From: Cryptomeria japonica
Taxonomy: Eukaryota; Streptophyta; Pinopsida; Cupressales; Cupressaceae
Direction: 5' to 3'
Assembly: GCF_030272615.1 (NCBI RefSeq)
Contig: NC_081414.1
Location: 811,309,069-811,373,068, forward strand
DNA: 64,000 nucleotides
Positions within the stretch are counted from its first letter, which is position 1; the number at the start of each line of letters is the position of its first letter. Made by a program: the position numbers and the translations under genes. The notes below the pieces were generated by a model that saw only the letters and a program-made list of their open reading frames with translations, was not told the origin of the DNA and made no database searches. Below are positions 34,490 through 45,165 of the stretch, in pieces.

Positions 34490-34550
34490 GGCAATTTTCA
34501 AGGGCCCAACTTGGCTAATTGGCAATTTTCAAGGGCCCAGCTTGGCTAAT
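34490..34550 (+). repeat. 31 bp tandem duplication near the LINE 3' region
   Basis: GGCAATTTTCAAGGGCCCAA begins at 34490 and recurs at 34521 with one change. It lies 300 bases before the A-rich tail. Confidence 0.85.
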
Positions 34551-34865
34551 CTATAAGTTGGCTTAGATCTATTGTTTTTGCCAGCCTGATTTGTATTGGT
34601 TTTCTTTAGTAGTTTGGTTGGCGTAGGTTTGGTTGTGGTTGCTCTATTTTGTAGCCTTTTGTATCAAAATTTTTTTAATGTTTAATCCTTCTTGTATGAG
34701 TGTGGCTTTGTTGTTGTTTATCTTTGATGAATCTGTCTAGCTTCCCTTTGTTGGTTCCAGATCCGTGAAAAATTAGAGAGTTTCACGTCCCTTAGAAACT
34801 TGTTGTATGGGGCTTCTAGTCCCCTCAAAACCTGTTTACCCTAATAAAAAACTAATGTTAATTTA

Positions 34866-36783
34866 TTTTATATTTACAAATATTATTTATTTTAAAATTT
34901 GATACCTCTAGATATAGATTTCTTCATTTTTTAAAATATAAGTGTACTAATATGTATATATGTATACGTATATAATACTAATGAAAAATTGATAGCAAAT
35001 TTTGTTTGTGGGATGTATTTAGCAAATAGTACCTTGAAATGATTTCATGAGCTCTTCACACCTAGGCCAATCTATATCCCCCATCTTAAAATTTATTGCT
35101 ATTTTTATGAAGGGCATTCGATTTGTTTAGTAAATCATAAATATTAACATCTAAGTCTAGTGCTAGAGAGTGTGGTGTTTGTCTTCAATATAAAGCAACC
35201 TCTTTAGTCTAGATCAATATATACTACCATGTATGTGTTTTCTTATATATTTGTCCCTTTTGAAATATAAAATAAAACCCTCTAAGTCTTAATATAGAGA
35301 CAAGCATGCAAAAAATAGTTAGAGAAGTTTCTCATTGGATTATTAACTTTCCTCTCAATTTTTGAGGTATAGCTCCCTCTTATGATATAATTGGGGTTTT
35401 ATGGGTATGCTTTTAACAAGAAAGCAAGAAAGTAAAACGTAAAAGCAAAACAAAAGAAAGGAAATGACTTGGGAAGAACACAAATAAATGGCTCAAAATC
35501 CACCCATTCGATATATATGATTAACTATGATAGGGAATCGATAGATATTTTTCTCGGTTAATGTAAATGTATTATGACTCAAAGTTTTGTAAACATGTAC
35601 ATCCAATTGAATACACAAATAAATTCAAAGAACTAATTTCAAATCTCAAAGTATATGTCAACAGAAAGAACATGCACGAATGCAAAGTGTCAAACAAAGT
35701 TTTATCCTTAGATTCATATTCCAAAGCACAAAGTCTTAGTTTTTGCATATAAATTATGTTTCTAAAAAAACTACTGTTAAATCCTAAATTTAACTTGCAA
35801 AACACATCAAAAATAAAATTGATCGATACTCTCATGCATTAAAGTACAAGGGAGATCAGTCCTCCCTTTTAACCCTCTTATAATAATATATATAAGAAAA
35901 TAAAGTAACTTCCTAAAGATAATGGTTTCTTTGAAAAGAACCAATTTTGCAAAGAAAACTAAAAGATAGTTAAAATCCACATGCCATAGGATTCATTGTT
36001 TCCTGAATCCTTTGTTGAATCTAGGAATCAATCATCTCAAACTTTTCCTCTTCTTCAATTAACACTAGAGTTACCATTTCAAACTCCCTATCAATATTGT
36101 GGCCTTCCCATGCTAGAATGGTGAATCCATGAAGAATATTTTCATGCAGATTCTCCATCATATTTTCCCCTGGCTGCATAACTAGAACTAAACCATTACC
36201 TAAGAGGACCATCTTCTTCAACAAGTTAATTTGTTTGGGTCCTAGCTATAGTGATTATTTCTTGCAGATGCAGGCGATGCTCTTCAACTTGCCTTTTTGT
36301 TTCTCTCAATATAGTAATTGTCTTTCTATAGTCTGAAAAACAATTTCACTGTTTCCAATTGATAGTGGTCAATCCAGAGATAATATCCACTTGCTCACTT
36401 TCTGGCCAATTCAAATTAGGATGGTTGATAAGGAATTTACCTTCATGAGAGAGAACCATTTTGAGACAAGTAAGAGGAATAATCCATTCTTAGCAACTCT
36501 AATACGTTAATCAAACTAATCATAATACGCTTTGAAATGCTGCCACCTTTCCTTTGTATACTGAGTTTCCTTAATGCATTAAATGCAAGCCATGAGAATT
36601 AATTTTATTTACTACTAATGCTGTCAAAATGAGATTAGTGGACAATAAATAAATCATGTTAGTAAACTTTCAACCATAAGTATAACATGATAATGAATCC
36701 ATTTCAAAAGAATATCAAGAAAGATTAGTAACAAAGCAAATAGGAAAATAAAGAACTAGACAACTCTAATATTCCCCCCCCTA
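34866..36783. other. Mostly unassigned stretch
   Basis: Apart from the inverted dispersed repeat at 35014-35231 nothing is assigned. A - strand frame of 67 codons (36021-36224), with a helical upstream stretch in the same strand (TILRETKRQVEEHRLHL), looks protein-derived. It could be part of a decayed retroelement, but no family can be named. Confidence 0.4.
35014..35231 (-). repeat. Dispersed repeat, inverted partner of 19252-19563
   Basis: The reverse complement matches 19252-19563 across TAGTATATATTGATCTAGAC, TCTCTAGCACTA and GGCCTAGGTGTGAA, without the 95-base segment found in the partner. Confidence 0.75.
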
Positions 36784-37983
36784 TGCTTGATGATGTTGGC
36801 TCTTCCTTGTTCCTCTCATCTCCAAGTCCCAAATGAGTGTAGCTCTTAACTTTTAGCACTATCCATGGATGCCATATGAAGATTCAAGATGATTTTAAAT
36901 GAAAAAGAAATGCTTTATGCAAGTGTAAAAGGTTTCCTATGAGAAAGCTCCTAATTAATGCCTATGCAAATTTTACTATAATAACAATGCTCGAATGCTC
37001 TCTCCTTTTTTTTCTTGGGGAATGAGGTCCTTTTATAGGGAAAAATATTGATTGAATAGCTAAGATTGAGTGGGCTTGTGAAGGGTCAAGATTGATGGGT
37101 TTGGGATCCATGTGATGGATTTCAACCCAATCCCATGATGACAAGTGTCAACAAAAGATGGCTTGAGAGGAGAGAGAAGGAGCATTTAATGCCTGAGGAG
37201 ACAAGAGGGTTGCACAAGGAGGGTTTGGTTAGGCTTCAGTTAGTGGATAAAGTTTTCATCCAATGGATAATGCTTTTATCCAATGGATAAACTCTTGTGC
37301 AAGAGTTAATGGAGATAACCCTGGTCAAAGCAATGAATGCTTGAAGAGACCCATGAGTTACATGAGGGTTGAGTTAGAGAGAAAGTCTCCAACCATGTGG
37401 GGAGGTTGAGTTAACCATTAGTGGTTATGTAAGAGCAGTAAAGGCATTGAAAGACTTTGGGGGTTAACTTTTTGAAAAATTAAAGCCTTTAATTTATTTC
37501 AAAGACTTTGAGACATTTTTTAAAAGTGAACTTTGTTTGGGAATGTGCAAATGATTAGAGAGGGGGATTAGGCTAATTAGAAGGGGTTAGAAGAGTCTAG
37601 AACTGGGTTACAAGAGCTTAGACGGAGGTTAGTGAGCAAGTGCGTGAGAATAAAAGGGGATTTTAATTTAAAATAAATTCATTTATTTTAACTAATATTG
37701 TGCAACTTAGATTTGTAGGAGAATGCAAGTGGGAGGGTTTTAGAGATTTAAATAAATATTTATTTATGTAAATGTGTGCAAGAGCATTTTAGGGATTTAA
37801 ATAAATGTTGATTTATTTATTTAAATGTGGAGAGAGGTTATTTAAATAAATATGCTTTATTCAGTTAATTAAATGTTAGAATATGGTTTAATGAATTAAA
37901 TAATTAATTGTTGATTGATGGTTAAATAATCAAATAAATACTAAATATTCATTTAATTAAGTAGACAGATTTGGGTTTCTACA
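36784..37983 (-). repeat. Gypsy-type LTR (3' LTR of a truncated element)
   Basis: Read on the - strand this 1.2 kb block starts TGTAGAAACCC and ends CATCAAGCA. It is preceded by TCAAAGAGGGGAAAA, the same polypurine tract type that precedes the 3' LTR of the 43824 element. It contains CTATAAAAGG (37029-37038, reversed) as a TATA box. Sequence beyond the tract shares only a short segment with gypsy 3' ends, so most of the element is missing. No partner LTR lies in the window. Confidence 0.65.
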
Positions 37984-38000
37984 TTTTCCCCTCTTTGAGA
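37984..38000 (-). promoter_or_regulatory. Polypurine tract beside the - strand gypsy LTR
   Basis: The reverse complement of TTTTCCCCTCTTTGAGA directly abuts the LTR, which makes the LTR a 3' copy rather than a free-standing solo LTR. Confidence 0.65.
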
Positions 38001-39181
38001 CTATATGGTTTATCACATCGTTTCAAAGAAAAACAAGTAAGCATAGTACGTGCCCCAATATGCACCAAGTTGGTGGTTAGGTATGCACCCTTGAGAGATG
38101 GGGCAAATTTCAAAAAATTGGGTGAGCTCTCAAAAAATAGAAAGAAATTAGGAGACGGTAGAGTAGATGAGTTTAAGGGAAATGGCAAGAAAATGGAGGC
38201 AAACAGGGGTAAAATGGAGAAAGGGCAAGCCTTGGAAGTACCCGAGGGTCATGATGGTCATAGGGTGATGCAGCAGTAGGCTATATGGAGGGGAGAAGGG
38301 GTAAAACAATCATCATTTGTACACGTGGCCATAGAAATCCAGAGCCTTCGACAGTGACCTGTGCAGTAGTTTAGGAGAGCGAAAATGGTGTTTCCCATCG
38401 CCAATCATCGATTGGAGTACCTATGGAGGTACTAGCAGCCAACAGAGTATGGTCCCCCGGTAAGTCTAGTTCTGACTTTTGCTTTTTGAGTTCATTTAGT
38501 GCATTTAATAGATAGGGGAAAATGTCGGATGACAAAGGTGCTAAAATGCTATTTTAGCTCTTTTATTGTCTAAATTAGCGCATCTGTGCTACAATTGCAC
38601 TTTTGTGTAGTAGTTTGAGCACTATTACCAATATAGCACTTTTTTATAGTAGGTATAGTGCGTTTGTTTTTGTAATTTTAGCAATTTTGTTCTGGTTGAA
38701 TGAATGAGGTTAGTATAGTGCATGTGTTACATATTGTAGTGCTTTTGATTTTGGTGAGTGCTTTTGTAGGTAAAAATAGCGTGGTTGATCAGGGTAGTGC
38801 TTTTGTATGTTTAAAATAGTATTATTGATTGTGTTGTGGCATGTTTATCAGTGTTGTTGTTCTTTTGTCAGTGTTGTAATGCTTTTGTCAGTAAGTGTAG
38901 AAGGATCTCTGTTGGTTGCCCCAAGTTGAATGTCAAGTGGATAGTTGATAGCAACATTTGCTTTTACATGCGTAATAGTGACCTGTGAGACTAAGTGAAC
39001 TTGTTGAGACTAGGCAAGTAATGTAAATGCCCATTGATAGTCTAGGGTCAGTTGTGAGTTGAGTTACCCAATGAGACTTAGATACTTTGATAAAGCATCC
39101 GATTAAGTCTAAGTAAGAGTCAATGTGGCATAGCAAATATTTTTGATAGTGGTTCTGTGATTTATGTTTTTGTAGGAGGAT
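38001..39181. other. Unassigned stretch with irregular AGTGCTTTTG motif repeats
   Basis: Between about 38555 and 38900 variants of TAGTGCTTTTGT or its close relatives occur roughly every 30-60 bases, without fixed period. A TTTTTGTAG acceptor-like site at 39167-39175 precedes the mobile-domain pseudogene. No gene is recognised. Confidence 0.4.
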
Positions 39182-39699
39182 CACCTAGGGGTCTTGTGAA
39201 TGCGTGAGAGGCATCCGGCCACACAACGCCTATGAGATCAATTGATAAATATGGAGAAAGACTATATATGTGCAACAGGTTTATATGATATGATGCACCT
39301 ACTCATGATTCAGACAAATCACTAATTACTGACAGCACTGGCCAAGCAATGGCACAACGAGATATGCTTCTTTCATTTGGTGATGGGAGAGGTGACTGTT
39401 ACACTGGAGGACGTCTGGAGGATACTACATATCTTGATCATTGGGGAGCTTGTTATGTATGATAGGGCGCTAGGTGAGGCGACACTACGATTAGTATTTG
39501 TGTATCCGAAATTAGAAGTGTTTGATGGATTGGTTCTGTGGGAGGACATAGCGGATTCATATGAGGTATTACTAGTAGTGATATCAGGTATTGTGGGAGG
39601 GATACTATGTCCAGATCGGAGGTCGTACAAGCTTGCAGTGTGCTAGGGGCAGGTGATTGAGCAGATGGTCAGTGAGGGCACCTGATATGCATGGGGACC
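39182..39699 (+). pseudogene. Plant mobile domain (PMD) protein, N-terminal part, split by insertion
   Basis: One frame runs through the segment with stops at 39197, 39233 and 39317. It shows LLTALAKQWHNEICFFHL and GEVTVTLEDVWRIL, the characteristic start of the plant mobile domain (PF10536, the MAIN/MAIL family and its transposon-borne relatives). It ends ...YAWGP at the insertion site. The continuation lies at 62115-63513 in the same orientation, about 22 kb away. MAIN-type host proteins act in the nucleus in genome maintenance and silencing, but many PMD copies belong to transposons. The stops make this a pseudogene. Confidence 0.8.
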
Positions 39700-41135
39700 T
39701 GATGGTATGATGAATCAATAAGGATCCGGTCAACTACTGAGAGGGGGCGGGGGGTGAATCAGTAGATAGAAAACTGATTAGACTTTCTCCAATCTCAAAA
39801 ACAACCTCTCAAGACAAACTCAGAATTGACTGGTTTAAACACCGAACTGTCAAATGCAATATTACTGACAAGTAAACTAGTTAACAGTTATAATAGACTT
39901 ATAGTAAAACAACTTTGAAACTCTCAAAATATTTTAACCAAATCATTCAAATACTTTACTGATAGTAGTTAAAATATATTTCAAATTGTTGTCGGTCATC
40001 ATATCATATCTAAGTGGATTTAGTAGTTAAGCAATTTAACCATAGTAAACATAACCACAAAAGCATTCACCACTTGACACAATATTTTTGACATGGAAAC
40101 CCAAGTGGGAAAAACAACAGTGGGGATGAATATCCACAAGTATTCTGAACTCTTCTGAAGTTTGCCCTGTTAGGAGCCAAGTTTGTTAAAACTATTTACA
40201 GAAGTCCTGTTAAGAACAGATCATATTAGGGACCACTAGGTTAAGGGATTGACTATAATGTCGTATTAGAAGCAATACCCTATTAGGAGTAACCTCGATA
40301 GAGGATTTGAAATCCAAGCTAATGGACCACCTAGTTATAGGATTTATATACCACTAATCTTGTTAGAGCTTTCCTGGTTAGGGGATTTGACTACTGTAAT
40401 TGTTAGAGAACAATAGGGGTTTGCTGATCTATTTGAATAGCACTACACTTGCTTGTTTAGATCTTTTTCATGCTCCTATCTACCTTTACACATATTGTAG
40501 ATACATTATCAATTTTGGCAACCACTCTCTCTTACTCTCAACTACAAATTTCCAGCTCTACAACAAAATAACTGATCGAGCTTATAAACAAATCAATAAC
40601 ACATCACAAACCTAATTATCTCATAGAGATTATAAAAAAATCGGTTCAAGTATGACCATTAGATTACATAGCAATCACTGCACATCATTCAAGACAACCT
40701 TGACCATTCCTTGATCACCACTTCATCGACCTTTGTAGCTCATCATGCGGTTTCCATTACATGCAATGAACTTTCTCACTCCCAAGATAAAAACCATTAT
40801 CTCTACGCGCCATAAATCATTTATAACTTTTGTCATACAACATGCTTACATGTCATAATCTTTATCTTTCATTATTTGATCATATACTACTTCAACCGAT
40901 TCACCAAGCTCCATCAGTTAGGGTTCGGTCTCATCTATAGGTAGGGTTATCGATTGATCTCTCCATTTCATAAGTAATACTGGCTTACTCCACAAGCTCA
41001 CCTACCAGTTGTAGTTCCCTTTACTAGTTCTTCCTTCCAGTTGTAAAACAACATTATTATAATATCATTACCGGTTATTTGATATCAAAGATAACATAAC
41101 ATTTCATGAATGCAATCTTCATGCAAATGCCAACA
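39700..41135 (-). repeat. 3' LTR of the - strand copia element
   Basis: On the + strand it begins TGATGGTATGATGAATCAAT and ends TGCCAACA. It is adjacent to the polypurine tract at 41136-41150. Confidence 0.85.
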
Positions 41136-41150
41136 ATGTCCCCCTTTGGC
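41136..41150 (-). promoter_or_regulatory. Polypurine tract of the - strand copia element
   Basis: On the - strand GCCAAAGGGGGACAT abuts the 3' LTR. Confidence 0.85.
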
Positions 41151-41495
41151 ATTAACGGTAATACAAGTATCAATACCCTTGATTATGATAATGTTAGTAG
41201 GAATCCTGGTTTACATTTTACCATGTATGCTCCTTCAAATGAGTCTCCATGACTTCAACTAGTAACTGGCTATAGATCATCTCACAATCATACAATTCAC
41301 TTCATAGTCTTATAGTTATTCTTCCCCTTTGACAACAATACCAAAGTAAAAATAAAACATACAATGTCAAACTCCACTGTTCAACATCATCAACCTGCAA
41401 CTTTATGCTCCCCCTGTAGAATAACTTCCACTCTACACCAATCCTGTTGTAAAATTCTGTAATTAGCTCTGCGACTGAAGTATTCTACATCATTC
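41151..41495. other. Non-coding 3' region of the - strand copia element
   Basis: Sequence between RNase H and the polypurine tract, with no frame or repeat seen. Confidence 0.5.
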
Positions 41496-42282
41496 TCAAT
41501 TGACCTCATGTAGGGGCACAACCCCTAGCTGGCCTCTAAGATACTCAAAAGTAGTCTTAGGCAGAGGTTTAGTAAAGATATTTGCACGCTTCTCTTTGGT
41601 AGAAACATGCTCCAATAATACATCTTTACTCTGTACTTTTTCTCTCAAGAAATGGTATTTCAGTTCAATATGCTTGGTTCTAGCATGCAACACCGATTTC
41701 TTTGAAATATTTATTGTGCTGGTGTTTTCGTGTAAGATCTTTACCAGTTCTTTAAACTTTAACTTGAATGCTTCCTGAATGTGTTTCATCTAGATAGACT
41801 GGGTACAGTTCATATATGCTGCAACATACTTAGCTTTAGCAGTGGATTGTGATATACAACTCTGCTTCTTGCTACTCCAAGATACATCTTCCTCCAAGAA
41901 AGAATGCACCACCGGTTGTTCTCTTCCTATCATGAACATTACCTTCCCAACCTAAATTTGTCTAAACCTTCAAATCAAAGTTACTTGCATATGGATACCA
42001 TAAACCATAGTTAATAGTACCTTTCAAATATCTAAATATTCTCTTGGTTGCTATCAAGTGTGTCTCTTTTGTATTCTTCTGAAATCTGGCAACTAGACCA
42101 ACTGCATGAGCTATATCCGGTCTGCTATGAACAATATAGTGAAATTTCTCTATCATTGACCTATACTCCTTTTCATCAACAGATGTGGCTTCATCTTCCT
42201 TAGATAGTTTACAACCTGTAACTATTGGTGTCCCAACTAGTTTACAGTCACTCATTCCAAATGTCTTTAATACCTCTTTCAC
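41496..42282 (-). pseudogene. copia RNase H of the - strand element
   Basis: The segment 42282-41962 carries RSMIEKFHYIVHSRPDIAHAVG and RIFRYLKGTINYGLWY, the link from reverse transcriptase to RNase H. The middle is frameshifted. The C-terminal part at 41789-41496 has ARTKHIELKYHFLREKV and ANIFTKPLPKTTFEYLR. It would degrade RNA in the RNA-DNA hybrid, but the frame is broken in several places. Confidence 0.85.
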
Positions 42283-43242
42283 ATATTTAGACTATGTGAT
42301 AAAAATACCACTCTTCATCTACTAAATTTGCAAGCCTATGAAATTTTTTTATCTCTCCCACTAGAGACATTTCAAACTCACTTTTTATCTCATTTTCAAA
42401 GTCATCACTCATGTCATCATTGCCTCCAAATATGATATCATCTACAAATACTTTACTAACCAATATCTTATCTCCTTCATATTTAAGATATATGTTGTTG
42501 TCTTCATTGGTTCTCTGAAAACCTATTTTCATTGTGAATGTATCTTTTCATACCATGCTCTTAATGCTTCCTTCAAACAATATAGTTTCTTGTGCAATTT
42601 ACATACCATATCTTTTGCATCAGTCAAAGCATAACCATCTGGTTGCTCAATGTATACTTCTTCTTCTAGTATTCCATTTAGAAATGTTGACTTCGCATCC
42701 CTCTAATATACTTTTAATATCTTATGTGCTACAAAAGCAAGTAGAGTCTCGACACCTTATAGTCTAGCAATTGGTGCAAAATTCTCACCATAGTCTTCTC
42801 CTTCTTCTTGTGCATAACCTTTGCATACCAATCTAGCTTTTTTTTAGACTACTACTCCATCTTCATTCAGTTTATTCCTGAATACCCATTTAGTACCTAT
42901 CACATAATTATTCATCGGTCTAGGTACTAGGGTCTATGTGTTATTCTTCTCAATTTGATCAAGCTCCTCCTCCATAACTTTGATCCATTGATCATCTCCA
43001 AATACTTCCTTAGCAATTCTAGGCTCAATAGAGGAGATCATGCAAGGATTCTCTCTAATTCTTCTTTTGGTTAACACTCCAACATCTTTATCTCCAATAT
43101 TCTGGTCAAGATTATGATTGAGTCTAACATACCTCAAAATGACATCATCATTATCTTTAGGTTCTTCTTCTTCATTATCATCATCTTCTTCCGAATCTAC
43201 CTATTCCAGTTGAACTGGTACAACAATATTCTCTTCACCAAT
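42283..43242 (-). pseudogene. copia reverse transcriptase of the - strand element
   Basis: Motifs in order on the - strand: QWIKVMEEELDQIEKNNT, GTKWVFRNKLNEDG, KARLVCKGYAQEEG, KSTFLNGILEEEVY and a catalytic FVDDIIFGG near 42450. At least four stop codons interrupt it. An acidic linker (EEDDDNEEEEPKDNDD) near 43180 joins it to integrase. Confidence 0.85.
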
Positions 43243-43823
43243 TTATGGTTTCATTGGTTCTAGTTCCAAAATAAGAATGCAAGGATCTTCTTCCTTTTTC
43301 TCCACACTAGTTTCCCCTGAGACTTCAGGATACTCATCCTCTTGAACATTAGCACTTTCAATGATTCTCTGTGTTTGGTTGTTGTAACATTTATAGGCCT
43401 TACTCTTGGTGGAGTAACCAAGAAATATGCCTTCATCACTTTTAGCCTCAATCTTGCTAACATAGTCACCTCTCTTGATAATACATTTACTACCAAAAAC
43501 CTTAAAATAACTGATATTAGGTGATCTGCCATACAAGTATTCATAAGGATTTTTATCCTTACCTCTTTTTATCAGTATCTGGTTCATAGTGTAGATAGCG
43601 GTACTGACAACTTCTCTCCAGAAAGTTTTTTCTACAACTCCTTGTATCAGCATCGTTCTAGAAGATTAAACAACTGACCAGTTGTTCATCTCTACAATAC
43701 CATTCTTTTGTGGTTTCCTCGGTGCTGAAAGTTGCCTCTTGATACCATTTTATTCACAATATCTAGTGAATTCCTCAGAAGTAAATTCATCACCTTGATC
43801 AGTCCTTAGACACTTAATCTTCT
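43243..43823 (-). pseudogene. copia integrase, downstream half, cut by gypsy insertion
   Basis: Starting at the gypsy insertion point the - strand frame reads KCLRTDQGDEF, with the second catalytic aspartate, then NGIVEMNN with the glutamate, and continues to NQILIKRGKDKNPYEYLYG and FGSKC. The first half is 15 kb away at 58826-59236. Stops lie within the core. The CTTCT at 43819-43823 is the left copy of the gypsy target duplication. Confidence 0.85.
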
Positions 43824-45144
43824 TGTAGACACTTAAAAATAATTATTTTTAATTATTTTTAATTCCTCACATAATTAATTAATTAATTATGTTAATTCAA
43901 ATTCTCCTCAATATTAATTAAATATAATTAATATTGTCACTATGGTATGCGACTGATTTATTTAATAAATCAATCGCTTTCTTTATTCTCCTAAAGATTA
44001 AATCCTCGCAAATCTTCCTCTTGGCTAATTAATTTCAATTAATTAGTTAACCCACATGCTTCCTAGAAACCATCTTCTTAATTCATCATTAACCTAATAA
44101 AGTTTTCTAGAAACCCCCTAAACTCACTTAACCTTATTCTTCTAATTTTTAATTCCCTCCAGACATTCTCCCTTCTAGTCAAATCCTCCTACAAATCCTC
44201 ATCCTACCGAACATTTCCTCTAATACCCTACTGAAAATTTCCTCTAATACCCCTCCTAATGAGTTGCTAATGGCTAATCATCATGATTAGCCACGAAGTC
44301 AACTCCTTGTCCCTTCCATCCAACCACTAGTTTTTAATGCTATTTTCCTAGGTGAATGTGAGTTTTTTGAAATCTCACAATCCTCTAGGCATCTCCTCTC
44401 CCAAGGAATTTTTAATTCCTTTTTATTCATCCAATCCCCATGATTATCCCTTTTTGGAGAATTTTAAATTCCTCCTCCCCATTCTTCAAGGAATGTCACA
44501 TCCCTTGCTCCTCTCAAGGCACATTGGGAAGTCTTCCCAATGCACTTTTCTCTTCTCAAGCTACCTTGGGAAGTCTCCCCAATGTACCTTGAGGAGTGTG
44601 GAGACAAGAAATTCCTTTAAGGCATATCTTTTGGTCTCCACACCTCTCTTGGGCCTTGTGTGAGCTCACAAGCAATTCTAGCCCTTCATCTTGAATCCAT
44701 CTCAACCGTCCATTCTTCCTCTCCACCTCTTATAAATTGAGGACTCCATTCCTTCATTTTGGATCTCCAAGTTCAGTAATCTTATGCTGCCCCTTTGAGC
44801 CTAGGAAAATCACTTTAGCATCCTTCTCGTGTTCAAATCATATCTCATCCACACTTGATCATCTCATTTCCATCATCCTCCAAGATCCATCTCATTTGTG
44901 CACAACATTGGAGAGCCATCCACATCAAGCAGGCAAGAGCAGCACATCAAATGGAGCATCATCCAAGGGCACCTTCACTTCATCAAGCTCCATCCGAAGG
45001 AGAAGGTATAAGGTTTTGTGAGGTATATGCATTCTTATTCTTGTTTTAAGCATTTCAAATTATGTCTTTCAATTTTATATGATTATATGTTTGATTTGCA
45101 TGCTTATTAATTAATCCACCTCACAGGTCTTTTTCCCCTCTTCA
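43824..45144 (+). repeat. 5' LTR of gypsy element
   Basis: Starts TGTAGACACTTAAAAATAAT and ends CCCCTCTTCA. It has a short internal duplication of AATTATTTTT near the start, absent from the 3' copy. Small frames in it are mirrored in the 3' LTR and are not genes. Confidence 0.95.
44731..44736 (+). promoter_or_regulatory. TATA box of gypsy 5' LTR
   Basis: TATAAA in the context CTCTTATAAATTGAGG is conserved in the 3' LTR at 58407-58412. It lies about 410 bases before the LTR end, as expected for the U3/R boundary. Confidence 0.7.
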
Positions 45145-45147
45145 TTC

Positions 45148-45165
45148 TGGCACGCCCGGTGGGAC
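45148..45165 (+). promoter_or_regulatory. Primer-binding site of gypsy element
   Basis: TGGCACGCCCGGTGGGAC starts three bases after the 5' LTR. Such a TGG-initiated, GC-rich sequence is complementary to a tRNA 3' end. I do not name the tRNA with confidence. Confidence 0.75.

Larger units (their letters stand above)
32786..34865 (+). mobile_element. LINE-like retroposon, 5'-truncated, 16 bp target-site duplication
   Basis: AACTAATGTTAATTTA occurs at 32786-32801 and exactly again at 34850-34865. The 2.05 kb between them is clearly less AT-rich than its surroundings and ends CCCTAATAAAA directly before the right copy. A long duplication plus an A-rich tail on one side is the mark of target-primed reverse transcription. 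No reverse transcriptase motif is present, so this is either the 3' untranslated part of a truncated LINE or a non-autonomous element mobilised by one. Internal tandem repeats are listed separately. Large + strand frames at 33285-33812 and 33794-34549 have no recognisable domain. Confidence 0.75.

Noticed and set aside
33285-34549. Two long + strand frames (175 and 251 codons)
   Set aside because: They lie in the less AT-rich LINE-like element, contain its tandem repeats and show no domain. They are open because of composition and repeats.
44352-45049. Small frames repeated at 58027-58725
   Set aside because: They are inside the two gypsy LTRs, so they are duplicated by definition. No domain.
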